NCBI RefSeq assembly: GCF_009295825.1
Contig: NZ_WHKF01000004.1
Span: 372,001 to 436,000, forward strand
DNA length: 64,000 bases
Reading direction: 5' to 3'
Origin: Marinifilum sp. N1E240
Lineage (GTDB): Bacteria > Bacteroidota > Bacteroidia > Bacteroidales > Marinifilaceae
This document shows, piece after piece, positions 15,805 through 24,899 of the stretch (the stretch's first letter is position 1; each line of letters begins with the position of its first letter). Below the pieces are notes generated by a model. That model did not search any database, was not told the DNA's origin, and saw nothing but the letters and a program-made list of their open reading frames with translations. Both the position numbers and the translations under genes were made by a program.

Positions 15805-17352
15805 ATGTATAGAGAGGTTGAAAGTGTAAAACAGAAATGGGATGTGATCATTGTTGGTGGTGGAGCGTCAGGCTTAGGAGCAGCTATTGAGTCGGTAACT
15901 CGTGGATACAAAACACTACTTCTGGAGCAGGATGATTTTGCTAAAGGAACTTCGAGTAGAAGTACCAAGCTTGTTCATGGTGGCGTTCGTTATCTTGCTC
16001 AGGGAAATATATCATTGGTTTTGGAAGCTTTAAGAGAAAGAGGTTTGTTAAAGCAAAATGCACCTCACTTGGTAAAAGATCAATCATTTATTATTCCTAA
16101 TTATACATGGTGGGGAACACCTTACTATACTTTAGGTTTAACAATGTACGACCTAATGGCTGGGAAATTAGGTTACGGGCGATCATTGCCTTTCTCTAAA
16201 AAAAGAACGCTAAAGCATATTCCTACACTAAAAAGCGAAAATCTTTGTGGTGGAGTTGTTTATCACGATGGACAATTTGATGACTCCAGATTGGCAATTA
16301 ATATGTGTCAAACTTTTGTAGAAAATGGTGGAGTTGCTATCAACTACATGAAGGTTGAAGGATTTGAAAAGAAGAATGGAAAAATTTCAGCAGTGAAAGC
16401 TACTGATTTGGAGAGTGGAACAAAATATACGATAGAAGGTAAAGTAGTTTTGAATGCAACGGGAGTTTTTGTTGATAAAGTTATCAAAATGGACGAACCT
16501 AAAGCAAAAGATATCGTAAAGGTCAGTCAAGGTGTACATTTGGTTTTAGATAAGGAATTTGTGCCGGGAGATTATGCAGTGATGATTCCTAAAACCAGTG
16601 ACGGTCGTGTTCTTTTTGCTGTGCCATGGCATAACAAAGTTGTTGTAGGAACCACCGATGTACACAAAGATTGTGCAGAACTAGAACCTAGAGCGTTGGA
16701 AGAGGAAGTTGATTTTATTTTAGAGACTGCGGGTAGATTCTTATCAAAACCTCCTAAAAGATCAGATGTAAGAAGCGTATTTGCTGGTTTAAGACCATTG
16801 GCAGCACCTAGTGGCGATGGTAAAAAAACGAAGGAAATATCTCGAGGACACAAAATTGTTGTTTCCGAATCGGGAATGGTAACCTTAACAGGTGGTAAAT
16901 GGACTACTTACCGACAAATGGCTGAAGATGTAATGAACACTGTTGCCAAAACAGCAGGATTACAAGAGAAAAAGTCAAAAACAAGAAATCTAAAAATTCA
17001 TGGATATAAGCTAAATCCAGATTTAAATAATCCAATGTATTTCTATGGCTCCGATGAAGAGAAGATTTTAGATTTAGCTAAAAAAGAAGATGGTTTGGAT
17101 GAGTATTTAAGCTCAAAGCTAAAAGTGTTGAATGCACAGGTAGTTTGGGGGGCTAGGTATGAAATGGCCAGAACCATTGAAGATATATTATCGAGAAGAA
17201 CACGTTCATTACTTCTTGATGCAAAAGAAAGTATAAGAATGGCTCCTAAGGTAGCAGAATTAATGGCTAAGGAATTAGGATACGATAAACAATGGGAAGA
17301 GAACCAAGTAAAAGATTACAAAAACTTGGCATCTCGATACATTTTGATATAA
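15805..17352 (+). CDS. glpD: aerobic-type glycerol-3-phosphate dehydrogenase, FAD-dependent
   Basis: A 515-residue flavoenzyme that oxidises sn-glycerol-3-phosphate to dihydroxyacetone phosphate at the membrane and passes electrons to quinone. The FAD Rossmann motif VIIVGGGASGLGAA is at residues 14-27, and the family block TKLVHGGVRYLAQGNISLVLEALRERGLL follows. The length matches GlpD rather than the shorter GlpA. Later conserved pieces include TGGKWTTYRQMAEDVM and the C-terminal helical domain. It is the last step joining the block to glycolysis. It seems to be transcribed with microprotein B under the attenuator leader. Confidence 0.95.
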   Translation: MYREVESVKQKWDVIIVGGGASGLGAAIESVTRGYKTLLLEQDDFAKGTSSRSTKLVHGGVRYLAQGNISLVLEALRERGLLKQNAPHLVKDQSFIIPNYTWWGTPYYTLGLTMYDLMAGKLGYGRSLPFSKKRTLKHIPTLKSENLCGGVVYHDGQFDDSRLAINMCQTFVENGGVAINYMKVEGFEKKNGKISAVKATDLESGTKYTIEGKVVLNATGVFVDKVIKMDEPKAKDIVKVSQGVHLVLDKEFVPGDYAVMIPKTSDGRVLFAVPWHNKVVVGTTDVHKDCAELEPRALEEEVDFILETAGRFLSKPPKRSDVRSVFAGLRPLAAPSGDGKKTKEISRGHKIVVSESGMVTLTGGKWTTYRQMAEDVMNTVAKTAGLQEKKSKTRNLKIHGYKLNPDLNNPMYFYGSDEEKILDLAKKEDGLDEYLSSKLKVLNAQVVWGARYEMARTIEDILSRRTRSLLLDAKESIRMAPKVAELMAKELGYDKQWEENQVKDYKNLASRYILI

Positions 17353-17457
17353 GAGATTATTTGTAGGACGAATTGAGTAAAGCATTTATTAAAGGTAGTT
17401 CTTAGTCTGTTATTTATAACTACTGATTTTATTAATTGTTACAATATTATTAATCAA

Positions 17458-17487
17458 TTTGTTAGTTTTGGCACGAAATTACTTTGC
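17458..17487 (+). promoter_or_regulatory. likely promoter of glpK
   Basis: TTTG at 17458-17461 and TACTTTGC at 17480-17487 (one base short of TAnnTTTG), 21 bases apart. The site predicts a 5' leader of about 220 bases. Near it, GGCACGAAATTACT loosely resembles the 16-bp motif with a shorter spacer. Confidence 0.4.
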
Positions 17488-17511
17488 ACAATCGTCCTAC
17501 ACTTTACTCTG

Positions 17512-17660
17512 GAAGGTTTGGTTATCACATGGATTACCACCTTCAAATTAACTAATCAAAAAATTCCATTTTGGAATTGGTGAAATTTAATCTTTCGGGA
17601 TTAAAAAAATTTATCTCGCTTTTGCAATCGTTTACAATTGGAAAATTTTAAGCAAAAGTG
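17512..17660 (+). ncRNA. structured 5' leader of glpK, four hairpins
   Basis: Four successive helices: GAAGGT-TT-GGT 17512-17522 with ACCACCTTC 17536-17544; AATTCCA/TGGAATT 17562-17578; TTTAATC/GATTAAA 17586-17605; and CGCTTTTGC 17617-17625 with GCAAAAGTG 17652-17660. None is followed by a T run, so they are not simple terminators. The last ends 53 bases before the glpK ATG. I do not recognise a known riboswitch class; it could be a protein- or metabolite-sensing leader. Structures were drawn by eye, without energy or covariation support. Confidence 0.45.
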
Positions 17661-17713
17661 AATTCAGAAGGAGAGTATTTTAATTAACACAATAACCCAA
17701 ATTAATTAGAAGT

Positions 17714-19213
17714 ATGGAAGACAAGTTTATTTTAGCTTTAGACCAGGGAACTACAAGTTCCAGAGCAATCGTTTTCAATAAGAAGGGCGAGATGATAAGC
17801 ACGGCACAGAAAGAATTTACACAAATTTTTCCTCAGCCGGGTTGGGTAGAACATGATGCAAACGAAATTTGGTTTACGCAAGCTGGAGTTGCTGCAGAAG
17901 CAATTACACATGCAGGAGCTAATGGAAAGAGTATTGCGGGGATTGGTATCACTAATCAGAGAGAGACAACTGTTGTATGGGATCGTGAAACTAGTGAGCC
18001 AATTTATAATGCAATCGTTTGGCAAGATCGTCGTACCTCAAAATATTGTGATGAACTGAGAGCTCAAGGACATGCTGATATGATTCAGGATAAAACAGGT
18101 TTAATTATCGACTCGTATTTCTCTGGAACAAAAGTGAAGTGGATTCTTGACAATGTTGAAGGAGCTCGTGAAAAAGCTGAGGCAGGAAAATTAGCATTTG
18201 GTACTATCGATAGCTGGTTAATCTGGAAATTAACTCAAGGAAAGGTGCATGTAACTGATGTTACAAATGCAAGTAGAACTTTACTTTATAACATCAAAAC
18301 CTTAGAGTGGGATACAGAAATGTTAGAATTACTTGACATTCCAAAAAGTATGCTACCAGAGGTTAAATCTTCTTCAGAAGTATACGGACATACCGTAACT
18401 ACTTTATTCGCACACGAGGTACCTATCGCAGGTATTGCAGGTGATCAGCAGGCAGCAACTTTCGGTCAAATGTGTATTAAGCCAGGATCGGTTAAGAATA
18501 CTTATGGTACAGGATGTTTCATGCTTTGTAATACAGGTAATAAGCCAGTAAAGTCGAACAACAATTTGTTAACAACTATTGGTTGGCAAATTAATGGCGA
18601 AACTACTTACTGTCTTGAAGGTAGTATTTTCATGGGAGGAGCTATTGTACAATGGTTACGTGATGGTTTAGGAATTATTAAATCGTCTCCTGAGGTTGAA
18701 GAACTGGCCGGTTCGGTTGAAGATAACGGAGGTGTATTCTTGGTTCCTGCACTTACAGGTTTAGGAGCTCCGCATTGGGATCAGTACGCTAGAGGTACAA
18801 TTGTAGGGTTGACAAGAGGTGCAACTTCAGCACATATCGCAAGAGCTGCATTGGAAGGTATTGCATTCCAAACTATGGATGTATTGAAAGCAATGGAAGC
18901 AGACGCAGGAATTAAGATCAACGAACTTCGTGTTGATGGTGGAGCTGCAATTAACAACCTATTAATGCAATTCCAATCGGATGTATTGGATGCTCCGGTT
19001 TACAGACCAAAAACTCTTGAAACAACAGCATTGGGTGCTGCATATTTAGCAGGTTTGGCAGTTGGATATTGGGATAGTATCGATGACATTAAGAGTCAAT
19101 GGGCAATGGATCGTAAGTTTGAGCCAGCAATGCCTAAAGAAAAATCTGAGAAATTGATTAATGGTTGGAACAAAGCCCTTGGTCGTTCAAAGGATTGGGA
19201 TACTGAAGCTTAA
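17714..19213 (+). CDS. glpK: glycerol kinase (canonical)
   Basis: A 499-residue FGGY kinase with the complete glycerol kinase signature set: [12 protein letters not shown] phosphate loop, TNQRETT (substrate Arg-Glu), [11 protein letters not shown] (substrate Tyr), [10 protein letters not shown] (catalytic Asp), [10 protein letters not shown] (substrate Phe), [20 protein letters not shown] and [11 protein letters not shown] (adenine site). It makes glycerol-3-phosphate in the cytoplasm. It leads an operon with glpF and an outer-membrane barrel, and follows a long structured leader. The Gram-positive HPr phosphorylation loop (YHFYG) is absent. The divergent paralogue at 9141 differs at several of the positions listed. 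Confidence 0.97.
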   Translation: MEDKFILALDQGTTSSRAIVFNKKGEMISTAQKEFTQIFPQPGWVEHDANEIWFTQAGVAAEAITHAGANGKSIAGIGITNQRETTVVWDRETSEPIYNAIVWQDRRTSKYCDELRAQGHADMIQDKTGLIIDSYFSGTKVKWILDNVEGAREKAEAGKLAFGTIDSWLIWKLTQGKVHVTDVTNASRTLLYNIKTLEWDTEMLELLDIPKSMLPEVKSSSEVYGHTVTTLFAHEVPIAGIAGDQQAATFGQMCIKPGSVKNTYGTGCFMLCNTGNKPVKSNNNLLTTIGWQINGETTYCLEGSIFMGGAIVQWLRDGLGIIKSSPEVEELAGSVEDNGGVFLVPALTGLGAPHWDQYARGTIVGLTRGATSAHIARAALEGIAFQTMDVLKAMEADAGIKINELRVDGGAAINNLLMQFQSDVLDAPVYRPKTLETTALGAAYLAGLAVGYWDSIDDIKSQWAMDRKFEPAMPKEKSEKLINGWNKALGRSKDWDTEA

Positions 19214-19241
19214 TTTTCAACATCTAATATATTTTTAAACC

Positions 19242-19296
19242 AATGCCGGAATATGGAGAAGAAGGAATGGATGAAGACAGAATTCCGGCATTCTTT
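19242..19296 (+). promoter_or_regulatory. intergenic hairpin between glpK and glpF
   Basis: Perfect 11-bp stem AATGCCGGAAT 19242-19252 with ATTCCGGCATT 19282-19292, and a 29-base purine-rich loop, followed by CTTTT. It may stop part of the transcription or protect or process the mRNA, setting the GlpK:GlpF ratio. Confidence 0.55.
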
Positions 19297-19328
19297 TATT
19301 AACAATTACTAAATAAAACCATATTATC

Positions 19329-20063
19329 ATGAGTGAATTTGTTGCAGAATTTATAGGAACCATGTTACTGATATTATTAGGTAACGGAGTAGTTGCAAAT
19401 GTTGTATTGAATAAAACAAAAGGAAACAATAGCGGTTGGATTGTAATCACAATGGGATGGGGATTAGCCGTATTTACAGGTGTTGCAGTTGCAGGTCCTG
19501 TTTCAGGAGCTCACATTAACCCTGCCGTAACTATCGGATTGGCATTAGCAGGAATGTTTGCCTGGTCAAAAGTAGGTCTTTTTATTGCAGCTCAAATGTT
19601 AGGAGCAGCTATGGGTGCATTCCTTGTTTGGTTAATGTATCGCGATCATTTTAATTCTACTGAAGATGGTGGAGCTAAATTGGCTTGTTTCTCAACAGGT
19701 CCTGCTATCAGAAACATTGGAAGTAACGCAATTAGTGAAGTCATTGGTGCTTTTGTATTGATGTTCGTTATCTTTTACTTGGCAGGTCCTTCTCTTGAAG
19801 CTGCTGGAATGGAAGGTGCTAAGATTGGATTAGGAACTTTAGGTGCTTTACCTGTTGCTTTATTAGTTGTAGCTATTGGTCTTTCGTTAGGCGGAACTAC
19901 CGGATATGCAATTAACCCCGCAAGAGACTTGGGGCCTCGTATCATGCATGCTATTTTACCTATGCAAAATAAAGGTACAAGCGACTGGGCGTATTCATTG
20001 GTGCCTATCGTTGCCCCAATTGTAGGAACTGCCATTGCAGCATTCTTATTTATGTATCTATAA
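19329..20063 (+). CDS. glpF: glycerol facilitator, aquaglyceroporin GlpF
   Basis: A 244-residue major intrinsic protein with six membrane helices that lets glycerol diffuse through the inner membrane. The two NPA boxes are at residues 64-66 (AHINPAVTIG) and 196-198 (AINPARDLGPR). The Asp after the second box (NPARD) is the mark of glycerol facilitators rather than water-only AqpZ channels. It follows glpK in the same operon, so glycerol is trapped by phosphorylation as it enters. It starts at ATGAGTGAATTTG. Confidence 0.95.
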   Translation: MSEFVAEFIGTMLLILLGNGVVANVVLNKTKGNNSGWIVITMGWGLAVFTGVAVAGPVSGAHINPAVTIGLALAGMFAWSKVGLFIAAQMLGAAMGAFLVWLMYRDHFNSTEDGGAKLACFSTGPAIRNIGSNAISEVIGAFVLMFVIFYLAGPSLEAAGMEGAKIGLGTLGALPVALLVVAIGLSLGGTTGYAINPARDLGPRIMHAILPMQNKGTSDWAYSLVPIVAPIVGTAIAAFLFMYL

Positions 20064-20092
20064 ACTTATTGAACCACTACATTTTAAACATA

Positions 20093-20133
20093 CTGTAGAG
20101 ATTTAGTCAATTAAATCTTCTGGATCTCTACAG
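20093..20133 (+). promoter_or_regulatory. intergenic hairpin between glpF and the barrel gene
   Basis: Perfect 10-bp stem CTGTAGAGAT/ATCTCTACAG with a 21-base loop, not followed by a T run. Like the hairpin before glpF, it may be an mRNA processing or stability element. Confidence 0.5.
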
Positions 20134-20151
20134 CCCAAAAATTTGAATCTA

Positions 20152-20874
20152 ATGAAAAAATCAGTCCTAAAAATATCGTTATTATTTACATTGATAATCA
20201 TATTTGCATCAAATATGAATGTAAATGCACAAGGAAAAGTAACAGTTAGTCCGTCGGTAACTACTCGTCATTATTGGAGAGGTATTATGGTAAGTAATAC
20301 AGCTAATTTTGAAATGGATTTGGCTTACACTAATAATAATTTCACATTCGGAGCTTGGGGTGGATATGCATTTGACAATACCTACTCAGAGTTCGATTTC
20401 CATGTTGGATATAAATTTAGTGATCATTTTAATGTTGCAGTTTGGGATTTATTCGCGAATCGCGATAGAGCTTCTATTGACGATTACAACTATCTTGATT
20501 TAGACAGAAGTACAACAAATCACCTGATTGATGCGAGTTTAAACTTCTACGTTAATGAGAAATTTCCATTAAGTGTTTGCGTAAGTACTATGCTTTACGG
20601 ACGGGATTTAGATGAGAATGGAGATCAAAACTATTCAACTTACGTGGAATTTGGATATCCTGTGAAAATAGGAGGTGAAACTGTTTCTCTATTTGCAGGT
20701 TTGAATGCTTTCGAGGATCAAGTGTATGGAGAGAGCTTTGGTTTTGTAAATATTGGAGCTACTGCAACAAGAGAAATTAAGATTAATGATAATTTTTCTT
20801 TAAATGCATGGGCTAAGATTGGTATTAACCCACAGGCAGAAACTGCTAACCTGATTTTGGGTATTGGTTTCTAA
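20152..20874 (+). CDS. small outer-membrane beta-barrel protein of the glycerol operon
   Basis: A 240-residue protein with a signal peptide to about residue 26 (NVNAQG), then alternating aromatic strands typical of an outer-membrane barrel, ending in Phe (LILGIGF). I start at the ATG at 20152, since a TTG nine bases earlier only adds three residues. The TTRHYWRGI start and length suit the TIGR02001-type family. It is the third gene of glpK-glpF, so it may help glycerol or a related solute pass the outer membrane; that role is inferred from position only. Confidence 0.75.
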   Translation: MKKSVLKISLLFTLIIIFASNMNVNAQGKVTVSPSVTTRHYWRGIMVSNTANFEMDLAYTNNNFTFGAWGGYAFDNTYSEFDFHVGYKFSDHFNVAVWDLFANRDRASIDDYNYLDLDRSTTNHLIDASLNFYVNEKFPLSVCVSTMLYGRDLDENGDQNYSTYVEFGYPVKIGGETVSLFAGLNAFEDQVYGESFGFVNIGATATREIKINDNFSLNAWAKIGINPQAETANLILGIGF

Positions 20875-20934
20875 ATTTTGCATAAAACATCAAATTTATA
20901 CTGAACATCAAGTTCAATTATTAGGGATTAAAAC

Positions 20935-20969
20935 AAAACTCGCTTTCCAACTAGGAAAGCGAGTTTTTT
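20935..20969. terminator. bidirectional terminator
   Basis: Stem AACTCGCTTTCC/GGAAAGCGAGTT with A and T tracts on the two sides, between convergent genes. Confidence 0.92.
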
Positions 20970-20985
20970 GTTGAAAATTAATTGT

Positions 20986-21690
20986 TTACCATTCAAAATT
21001 CTGGTATTCTACCGATTCACAATTGATATCGTAACCAGAGCTGGCTTGAGCTGTTTCAAATTTGTAAGCATAAACGCCAATTACATAAGTGGTGCCATCA
21101 ACTTTTTCAAATGAGGTCCATTTATTCGATGAAATGTTAAAGTTATGATTCGATGTATACAATCTGTTTGATACATACAGATACTTTCCATCTTTAGAGT
21201 CCATTATTTTTACAACGTAAGTATCGGCATCTTCAATATCTTTCCAATCTAGTACAAAACTATGCATATCTTCATCGTAAACGAAGTTTGTGATTTCTAC
21301 TGGATTTATTCTGGTATCAAGTAATTTATCCACAGTTGTAAAAACAGTTTCGTCTGAGGCCGTTACTTGAAATGTGTATATTCCATTTGTAACATCATCA
21401 ATCGTGTAATCATCTTCAGAAGGTAACCATCTGAATCCAGTATCTGAATCGTAGCTTGTTAAATCATAACTAAGATTACTATCAGTTGGACCTTCTACAT
21501 TTATTTCTTTAATCGAAAAGTTCGAATAGTTGTATATAACTGGAGCGTATCGTATTTCATCATCCACTTTTACAATTCGAACAAAAATATCACCTATACT
21601 TTGTGTTGATGGAGTATCAAGATCATCATCACATGAAATCAAAACTATTGCACACATAAAAATTGCCACTATGGCTCTAATCGTCTTCAT
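20986..21690 (-). CDS. lipoprotein of unknown function
   Basis: A 234-residue predicted lipoprotein. The signal ends at LISC-DDD; the acidic residues after Cys resemble a surface-export signal of Bacteroidota. The rest is beta-rich with strand patterns like SFVLDWKDIEDADTYVVKI that look like a fibronectin type III domain (about residues 125-225). No catalytic motif is seen. It is a single gene, convergent with the glycerol operon, with a possible 5' hairpin at 21715-21747 (AGATAAGC/GCTTATCT). Confidence 0.75.
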   Translation of the reverse strand: MKTIRAIVAIFMCAIVLISCDDDLDTPSTQSIGDIFVRIVKVDDEIRYAPVIYNYSNFSIKEINVEGPTDSNLSYDLTSYDSDTGFRWLPSEDDYTIDDVTNGIYTFQVTASDETVFTTVDKLLDTRINPVEITNFVYDEDMHSFVLDWKDIEDADTYVVKIMDSKDGKYLYVSNRLYTSNHNFNISSNKWTSFEKVDGTTYVIGVYAYKFETAQASSGYDINCESVEYQNFEW

Positions 21691-21950
21691 TTTTTGTCTT
21701 TTTAAATATTTTTGAGATAAGCTTTACTTATTCCCGGGTGCTTATCTACATTTATAGTTTGTAAAACTTTTACATTTGCATGATGTCAAATTGTTGATAT
21801 GGTTGCTTAATTAATTTAAAAAAAGAAGTTTTAAGTATTAAAGGTGCTGATTATGAGGAATGGATAAGAAGATGTTGGAAAAAAATGTAATTTTGACGCA
21901 ACCTTATTCATTTGTGTACTACTATTAGTTAAACGTCGATAAGGTAAAAG

Positions 21951-22526
21951 TTGAGAACCACTTTGGAAAACCAAAAATTAGAAAAGATTATAAAAGATTG
22001 CTCGAAAGGAAAGTCTAAAGCACAAGAGTTTCTTTACAAGGAGTATGCCCCAAAAATGCTTGGGGTTTGTCTGCGGTATTCCAATAATTTAGCGGAGGCT
22101 GAAGATACTTTGCAAGATGGTTTTATCAAGATGTTTCAAAGTATAAAAACATATAAATTTAAAGGTTCTTTTGAAGGTTGGGTGCGTCGTATAATGGTAA
22201 ATACTGCTTTAGAGAAATTTAGAAAATCGAAGCATATTCAGGTAGTGGATGAGGTTTGGGAAGATGAAATTGATACTGAAGAGCAGTCGATAACAGAAGA
22301 CATTCCATTGAATATGCTACTGGAATTGATACAGAATTTACCCGATAGGTATCAAATGGTATTTAGTTTATACGTACTTGATGGATATTCTCACAATGAA
22401 ATTGCTGAGGTGATGAATATTACGGTAGGGACATCTAAATCGAATTTAGCCAGAGGTAGGGCGATACTAAAACGAAAAGTGAATGAGTATTTGAATGAAA
22501 ATGAAAACAAACTGAAAATATGCTAG
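21951..22526 (+). CDS. ECF-type sigma factor
   Basis: A 191-residue sigma-70 family extracytoplasmic-function sigma factor. Region 2 is clear (AEDTLQDGFIKMFQSIKTYKFKG, SFEGWVRRIMVNTALEKFRK) and region 4 follows (LPDRYQMVFSLYVLDGYSHNEIAEVM, GTSKSNLARGRAILK). The start is a TTG at 21951, as the next ATG would remove region 2 helices. The start codon of the next gene overlaps its stop (ATGCTAG), so the pair is translationally coupled; that gene is probably its anti-sigma or sensor. A weak -7 box TAATTTTG is at 21888. Confidence 0.93.
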   Translation: MRTTLENQKLEKIIKDCSKGKSKAQEFLYKEYAPKMLGVCLRYSNNLAEAEDTLQDGFIKMFQSIKTYKFKGSFEGWVRRIMVNTALEKFRKSKHIQVVDEVWEDEIDTEEQSITEDIPLNMLLELIQNLPDRYQMVFSLYVLDGYSHNEIAEVMNITVGTSKSNLARGRAILKRKVNEYLNENENKLKIC

Positions 22527-23851
22527 ACGAAAACAAACATATTGATAGTCTGTTTGCAGATAGATTGAAAGGATTGAGTGTTGAGCCGAATCCTGAGGTT
22601 TGGAATGCAATTAATGGAAAGATGCTTGCAAAACGTAAAAAGAAAATGTTAGTAATTTACATTTCAACTGGAATAGCAGCCGCTATTCTTCTATTATTCA
22701 GTATCACTAATCAAGCACTTTTCGATGTTAATTCTAATGCTATACAATTTGAGCAAATAAGCGCTAATACTAAAACGGATTCTGAAAAAACGATAGAAAA
22801 TGACAATCAAGAATTTAATTCACAAAATATAGAAGCAAAAAATACGAAGAGCACAGATCTGAATAATATCATTTCCAAGCCTGAATCGAACGTATCAAAA
22901 TCTAATGTTCTTATAGTTAGAGAATCAAAGGCAGGTTCAATTCCAAAAGAATCTATTATTGATGCAATTCCATTAGGATTTAGCCGATTGTTTACTCGCG
23001 ATAAAGATTCATCTCAAGAGCTGAAATATAATTTGGCACAAAAGGTCGATCCAGTAGTTCTTTTAGCAGATGAAATGCAAATAAAAGCCAATTTGATGTT
23101 AATGGAGCAAGAATCGAAAGATGCCTTAAAAGAAAACAGATGGTCGATATTGGGGCAAGTATCTTCTGCATATTCCAATGAAACTTCTGCAGAGAGTGCT
23201 GCAAGTGGTATTGTAAGTTTTGGAGGTGGAGTTAAAGTTAATTATGCATTGGGAAAAAAACTCGCTCTTCAAACAGGGTTCTTATATAATAGTTTTGGGC
23301 AAGATTTAAGTAGTGGAGGTGGTCAGGAAATGTTATTTTACGATGCGAATTTAACTGGAGAATCAGGATCATCTTTTGTTGGTTCTAATGGAAGAAAAGT
23401 TTTTCCAGCTTCAACATCAGCAGGAGCAATTAAATTTTCAAATCATTCATCACAAGCTGCAAATAGTGAGTATGTAAATTCTTCCTACTCATCATCGAAT
23501 ATAATGCAGAACTTTGAGACAATAGAAGTGCCATTTATTTTACGATACAGCTTAACTCAAAAAAGGTTAGGTGTTTTTGTAAGTGGTGGGTTGGGTGCTA
23601 ACTTTATTGTTGCTAATGGTGTATATGATACCTCAGGATCGAAGCGTAAGATTGGTGAGATCGAGAATTTACGTACTACAAATTTTAGCTCTTTAGTTGG
23701 TTTAGGATTTGAATACAAACTGAACTCAAAACTACAAATAGGTGTTGAACCGACATTTAAGTACTATTTGAATTCTATAAATAAGAGTAGTGAATTTGAT
23801 TATAAACCATACTCAATAGGAATTCTTACCGGAATTAGATATAATTTTTAA
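22520..23851 (+). CDS. membrane-anchored protein with barrel-like C-terminus, partner of the ECF sigma
   Basis: A 443-residue protein. Residues 1-40 are a cytoplasmic helix region (IDSLFADRLKGLSVEPNPEVWNAI), residues 43-62 one membrane helix, about 65-185 a low-complexity polar linker, and 190-443 a beta-rich domain with strand patterns of outer-membrane barrels (IVSFGGGVKVNYALGKKLALQTG, FSSLVGLGFEYKL, IGILTGIRYNF). This layout is known from Bacteroidota ECF partners: the cytoplasmic end may bind the sigma factor while the barrel domain lies in or near the outer membrane. The signal that releases it is unknown. It overlaps the sigma gene by seven bases. Confidence 0.8.
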   Translation: MLDENKHIDSLFADRLKGLSVEPNPEVWNAINGKMLAKRKKKMLVIYISTGIAAAILLLFSITNQALFDVNSNAIQFEQISANTKTDSEKTIENDNQEFNSQNIEAKNTKSTDLNNIISKPESNVSKSNVLIVRESKAGSIPKESIIDAIPLGFSRLFTRDKDSSQELKYNLAQKVDPVVLLADEMQIKANLMLMEQESKDALKENRWSILGQVSSAYSNETSAESAASGIVSFGGGVKVNYALGKKLALQTGFLYNSFGQDLSSGGGQEMLFYDANLTGESGSSFVGSNGRKVFPASTSAGAIKFSNHSSQAANSEYVNSSYSSSNIMQNFETIEVPFILRYSLTQKRLGVFVSGGLGANFIVANGVYDTSGSKRKIGEIENLRTTNFSSLVGLGFEYKLNSKLQIGVEPTFKYYLNSINKSSEFDYKPYSIGILTGIRYNF

Positions 23852-23898
23852 TACCTACTAAATTATCACTTTCTTTAATAGGAGAAGAAGTGATATTA

Positions 23899-23941
23899 AA
23901 CACAAAAGAGATAAGCTTTAAAGCTTGATCTCTTTTGTGTT
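23899..23941. terminator. bidirectional terminator
   Basis: AACACAAAAGAGAT pairs with ATCTCTTTTGTGTT, with an inner AAGCTT; it lies between convergent genes. Confidence 0.9.
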
Positions 23942-23959
23942 ACAAATTATTCTTTTCGC

Positions 23960-24775
23960 TTACTTTAATAATTCTTCAATTTTCGAAATTAATTCATTCA
24001 ATTTCTCTTCGCTGTAGCCAATCGAAGTATAAACCACTTTACCGTTTTGATCGATTAAGTAATTACGAGGAATATAGTTGGTAGCATATAGTTTGAAAAT
24101 TTCTTCTTTTGGATCCAATCCAGCATCGAAAGAAATTCCTTTACTCTTTAATCTTTCTATTTTTTTAGCAACCATTTCTTTTTTCTCACCGCGTGAAATA
24201 GGCAGAAATACAAAATTTTTATCGGCAAAAGGTTGCAATACTTTCTCAGGCATTTCGTACAATTCTCTCATGCATGGAGCACACCAGGTTGCCCAAAAGT
24301 TTAAAAGCACGACTTTACCTTTTAAATCAGATAGTTTAATATTTTTTCCATCTAGCATTTCAACAGTAAAATCAGGAGCCAAATCACCTGTATTTACGAG
24401 TGTAGATTCTTTTATTTTTTTTTCTCTCTCTTTTTGCTGTTTTGCCATTTTTTCACCCATTGCCGCAGCTTCCTCGGATGTAATGGGTTTTGTATTTTTA
24501 ATTTCCTCCTCCGTTTTAAGAATAATCTCCATTATTATTGCATCTTCAGCTTCGTCACCATATTTTTTTATTAATTGGTTTTTTTGATCATCTGAAATGC
24601 TTGTATTTAATGATTTAATTTGTTCGGGTTTTAGTTTGTAAATATCCTCTTTAGTAACCTCTTTGCCATCGATAAAATAATATGTTTTTGGCTTTTTAAC
24701 CTTTGTTTCTTGTGCAACTGTTCCGAATGTAAATAAAGCACTAAATAAAAGTGCTATTGCTAATTTTAATTTCAT
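23960..24775 (-). CDS. TlpA-like thioredoxin-fold lipoprotein/periplasmic protein
   Basis: A 271-residue exported protein: signal peptide to about residue 21 (GTVAQ), a helical charged region (residues 30-125), then a thioredoxin-fold domain from about 130. The redox motif WATWCAPCMRE has cysteines at 165 and 168. TlpA/ResA-like proteins reduce disulfides in the periplasm, often for cytochrome maturation or envelope redox balance; the target here is not known. Its N-terminal half (FIDGKEVTKEDIYKLKPEQIKSL) may be a docking region. A TATATTTG promoter lies upstream on the minus strand. Confidence 0.85.
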   Translation of the reverse strand: MKLKLAIALLFSALFTFGTVAQETKVKKPKTYYFIDGKEVTKEDIYKLKPEQIKSLNTSISDDQKNQLIKKYGDEAEDAIIMEIILKTEEEIKNTKPITSEEAAAMGEKMAKQQKEREKKIKESTLVNTGDLAPDFTVEMLDGKNIKLSDLKGKVVLLNFWATWCAPCMRELYEMPEKVLQPFADKNFVFLPISRGEKKEMVAKKIERLKSKGISFDAGLDPKEEIFKLYATNYIPRNYLIDQNGKVVYTSIGYSEEKLNELISKIEELLK

Positions 24776-24823
24776 AAATAGCTGTTTTTTGTATTTGATT
24801 TTTTGTTACTACTAGTTTTCAAT

Positions 24824-24831
24824 CAAATATA
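24824..24831 (-). promoter_or_regulatory. -7 promoter box (TATATTTG) of the TlpA-like gene
   Basis: TATATTTG read on the minus strand, 49 bases before the start codon. Confidence 0.55.
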
Positions 24832-24899
24832 GGAATCTTATATTGTTAATTTTACGATCAAATGTTAATAAACCATAAATTAAAATTATGATTGAAAAA

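Noticed and set aside
15711-15968. 85-codon minus-strand frame over microprotein B and the glpD start
   Set aside because: It runs against the conserved microprotein and glpD and has Ser/Pro-rich random-like composition.
17529-17555. Eight-codon ATG frame in the glpK leader
   Set aside because: Too short to support, no conserved partner frame in the other leaders, and it lies in a hairpin loop and arm.
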